This document shows positions 22,363-24,306 of a stretch of 24,306 nt of DNA, in pieces (the first letter of the stretch is position 1; the number at the start of each line of letters is the position of its first letter). Made by a program: the position numbers and the translations under genes. This DNA comes from Bacillota bacterium (GTDB lineage: Bacteria; Bacillota; Clostridia; Clostridiales; Clostridiaceae). The DNA lies in contig JAEZKY010000222.1 in NCBI GenBank assembly GCA_023435985.1, forward strand, positions 1 to 24,306, given 5' to 3'. Below the pieces are notes generated by a model. That model had not been told where the DNA came from. It was given only the letters and a program-made list of their open reading frames with translations, and made no database searches.

Positions 22363-22524
22363 TTAAAAAGGTTAACTCAAGCAATTAATATGCCACTAGT
22401 AGACATAATAGATGACAGCATTTATTTTGTATAGTTTGATTCAGTATAGGATGTAAAATACACTTACCTTTATATACTCTCAAATCTACTTTAACATATT
22501 TTTAGGTTGAGTTACCCTTTTTAA
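22363..22524. repeat. 162-bp segment bounded by 18-bp inverted repeats
   Basis: TTAAAAAGGTTAACTCAA (22363-22380) matches the inverse of 22507-22524 with one mismatch. It lies 26 bases after the binding-protein stop, where no ordinary terminator is present. The right arm ends in five T. The ~126-base interior is AT-rich and non-coding. Either it is a long-loop terminator, or a MITE-like insertion with terminal inverted repeats that replaced or split one. Confidence 0.5.
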
Positions 22525-22528
22525 TGCT

Positions 22529-22811
22529 ATTAGGCACAATCAAATAAATAACAAGTCCATTTGCCAGCCTATTTTCCATTAGAGGAAGCTCGACTCGCTA
22601 CGCTTGCTGAGTACTCACAGAGTAAGCGACCATCATCAAATCATAGATTTGAGATGCCTGCTTAACCGACTCACACCAAATCAGAGATTTGGGTTCTCTG
22701 CTCATCGGCAAATTGACCTAATAGACCCACTATGAGTCCAATTTACCTCCTTGCCTGATGAAAAATATTCAAGGCAACCTTGGACCTGTTATTTATTTTC
22801 ATGTGCCTTAA
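22529..22811. repeat. Structured intergenic element with inverted ends and a tandem 40-bp hairpin repeat
   Basis: AAATAAATAACAAGTCCA (22542-22559) matches the inverse of 22781-22798 with one mismatch, and AGGCACA further out (22532-22538) matches the inverse of 22802-22808. Inside, two units of period 40 each form a hairpin: TCAAATC-ATA-GATTTGA (22636-22652) and CCAAATC-AGA-GATTTGG (22676-22692). The part at 22590-22710 is richer in G and C than its surroundings. No ORF. This looks like a dispersed non-coding repeat element sitting directly before the chemoreceptor gene. Confidence 0.55.
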
Positions 22812-22851
22812 ATAATTACTTTGGTAGCAATGGTTTATGGGAGGGTATCAA

Positions 22852-24306
22852 ATGAAATTTTTTAGGAAGTTTAGTGTAGGGAAGAGATTAGTATTTTCAT
22901 ATGCGTTATTATTCATAATTATTATATTAGTAGGTATTATTGGTTTAAAGAGTTTAAGTAAGGTTAATGATGATTCAAATAGTATGTACGAGGATGATCT
23001 TGTATCTATAGATATATTACATAGGCTGGATGAAAATTCATTACAGATAAATAACGATATTTTAAGTTTGATTTACGATAACGATGAATTAATGATAAAA
23101 CAATTAAATGATAATATTTCAAGTGCATATGCAGAAGGAGATTCCTTAGTAGACAAATATAATGAATTAAATTTAGATGATTATCAGAAGAAGGAACTTT
23201 CTAATTTCAATGAAAGTTATAAGGATTATAAGAAAAAAGGCCAATCAGTATTAGATTTTGTTAAAGGAAATAAATATAATGATGCTGTATTGGATTATAG
23301 AAATTTAGCAATATCACAAAGCAATGTTGCTGCATCTTTAACTAAGCTATTAGAATATAGCTCAATAAAGGCAAAAGAAGAAAATAACAGTAACATGGAC
23401 TCGTACAATAAGGTTGAGATACAAATAATGGCTTTTATAGGTATAGGATTAATTTGTACTTTAATTTTAGGCATAATTATGACAAGGAATATAACAGTAC
23501 CATTAAGGAAAATAAAAAATTATGCTGGCAATCTGGCACAGTATAATTTTTCTGAGGAAATTGCAGTTGAAGGAAAGGATGAATTTTCAGAGACTGGAGC
23601 TGCCCTTAATTCAGCGCTGCAAAATGTAAAAATATTAATAAAATTAATATTAGATAATTCAGCTGAGCTGTCAGCTTCTTCTGAAGAATTAACTGCGTCA
23701 GTACAGGAGATAAGCTCTAAGCTTTCTTATATAAATCAATCTACAAAGGAGATAGCAGCAGGGGCTGTAGAGACAAATTCATCGACAGGAGAGGTTATTT
23801 CATCAATCAAGAAAATTGATGAAAACATAAGCAATTTATCTGGAATAGTAAATCAAGAAGTGGAAAAGTCCATGGAGATAAAATCTAAATCCAGTGTTAT
23901 TATGGAAAAAAGTGAAACGTCCCAGCAATTATCAAAGAATATATATGAGGAAAAGAATAAGAAAATTAAGGAAGCAATAGAGAGAGGAACTATAGTAAAA
24001 GAAATAGAAACTCTGGCAGGAGCTATTATTAATATTTCATCACAGACTAATCTCTTAGCATTAAATGCAAGCATAGAAGCGGCTAGAGCAGGAGAGGCGG
24101 GGAAAGGTTTTTCAGTAGTTGCAGATGAAGTAGGAAAATTAGCTGATCAATCTATATCAACCGTAGGTGGTATTAATGAAATTGTTAAAGAGATAAAAAA
24201 CGTGTATAATGAATTGTCAGAAAGTTCTAAAGGAATTTTGTATTATATAGAGAAAAATGTATATAATGACTATAAATTTATGATAGAATCAAGTAAAAGT
24301 TATGAA
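22852..24306 (+). CDS. Methyl-accepting chemotaxis protein, 3' end beyond the window
   Basis: The frame is open from ATG 22852 to the last base, giving 485 residues. Order: membrane helix 1 (about 13-32), an extracellular helical sensor (about 35-185, 4HB_MCP-like, rich in charged residues), membrane helix 2 (about 189-210), HAMP (about 211-263, TRNITVPLRKIKNYAGNL) and the signalling domain. The CheA/CheW-contacting hairpin tip ISSQTNLLALNASIEAARAG is at 395-414, followed by EAGKGFSVVADEVGKLADQS. The C-terminal methylation helix is mostly missing. GGGAGGG (22839-22845) is the ribosome binding site. It senses an extracellular ligand directly or through a binding protein; the sugar-binding lipoprotein gene just upstream is a possible partner, by location only. 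Confidence 0.92.
   Translation, partial: MKFFRKFSVGKRLVFSYALLFIIIILVGIIGLKSLSKVNDDSNSMYEDDLVSIDILHRLDENSLQINNDILSLIYDNDELMIKQLNDNISSAYAEGDSLVDKYNELNLDDYQKKELSNFNESYKDYKKKGQSVLDFVKGNKYNDAVLDYRNLAISQSNVAASLTKLLEYSSIKAKEENNSNMDSYNKVEIQIMAFIGIGLICTLILGIIMTRNITVPLRKIKNYAGNLAQYNFSEEIAVEGKDEFSETGAALNSALQNVKILIKLILDNSAELSASSEELTASVQEISSKLSYINQSTKEIAAGAVETNSSTGEVISSIKKIDENISNLSGIVNQEVEKSMEIKSKSSVIMEKSETSQQLSKNIYEEKNKKIKEAIERGTIVKEIETLAGAIINISSQTNLLALNASIEAARAGEAGKGFSVVADEVGKLADQSISTVGGINEIVKEIKNVYNELSESSKGILYYIEKNVYNDYKFMIESSKSYE

Noticed and set aside
22590..22720. CRISPR array
   Set aside because: There are only two imperfect 40-bp-period units, each itself a hairpin, with no spacer of unique sequence and no cas genes.

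Overview
The window looks like a chromosomal stretch of a saccharolytic, AT-rich Clostridium sensu stricto (C. beijerinckii-like). The grounds are the strong AT bias, AGGAGG-type ribosome binding sites, codon use rich in AGA, ATA and TTA, and the gene families present: a clostridial cysteine-rich DUF4489-type protein, GH3/GH43 xylosidases and a 4HB-type methyl-accepting chemotaxis protein. The species is inferred, not shown. The first ~0.8 kb is clearly different: it is GC-rich (69 of the first 120 bases are G or C) and holds the 3' part of a short-chain dehydrogenase that does not match the rest in base or codon use.

Layout. (1) 1-724: GC-rich SDR fragment, then a composition change by about 800-880. 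(2) 883-3081: a decayed mobile or phage-like module. It has palindromes, a serine resolvase broken by a frameshift just before its helix-turn-helix, one intact small ORF, and two further small genes broken by frameshifts and a stop. The genes were translationally coupled. A tRNA-3'-end-like sequence and a strong terminator follow. (3) 3800-6895: a regulon of an alpha/beta hydrolase (own promoters) and a marR-MFS efflux operon, linked by repeated TTGAC-N2-GTCAA operators that sit on near-consensus promoters. (4) 7171-10391: a small membrane protein, the orphan C-terminus of a lost gene with its terminator, a membrane-bound PAS-GGDEF-HD-GYP cyclic-di-GMP enzyme, and a long AT-rich intergenic region with structured elements. 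(5) 10636-12037: a cysteine-rich DUF4489-like protein and an unrecognised 196-aa protein. (6) 12350-16534: an AraC-type regulator divergent from a GH3 beta-xylosidase-type gene with a single in-frame TAA, then a GH43 glycosidase. (7) 16540-18279: a gutted HxlR regulator remnant, a flavodoxin-fold reductase and a nitroreductase. (8) 18661-22336: a CUT2-type sugar ABC transporter (ATPase, permease, lipoprotein). (9) 22363-24306: two inverted-repeat-bounded intergenic elements and a chemoreceptor gene running off the end.

How the parts fit. The AraC-GH3-GH43 group and the CUT2 transporter suggest hemicellulose-derived sugar use, with the GH3 step probably disabled here. The chemoreceptor and cyclic-di-GMP enzyme suggest motility or surface control. 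The MarR regulon looks like an inducible detoxification unit. I found no CRISPR array, complete tRNA or rRNA, or intact insertion sequence. The observations most worth following are the MarR operator/promoter arrangement, the coupled decayed resolvase module, the GH3 nonsense codon, and the GC-rich junction.
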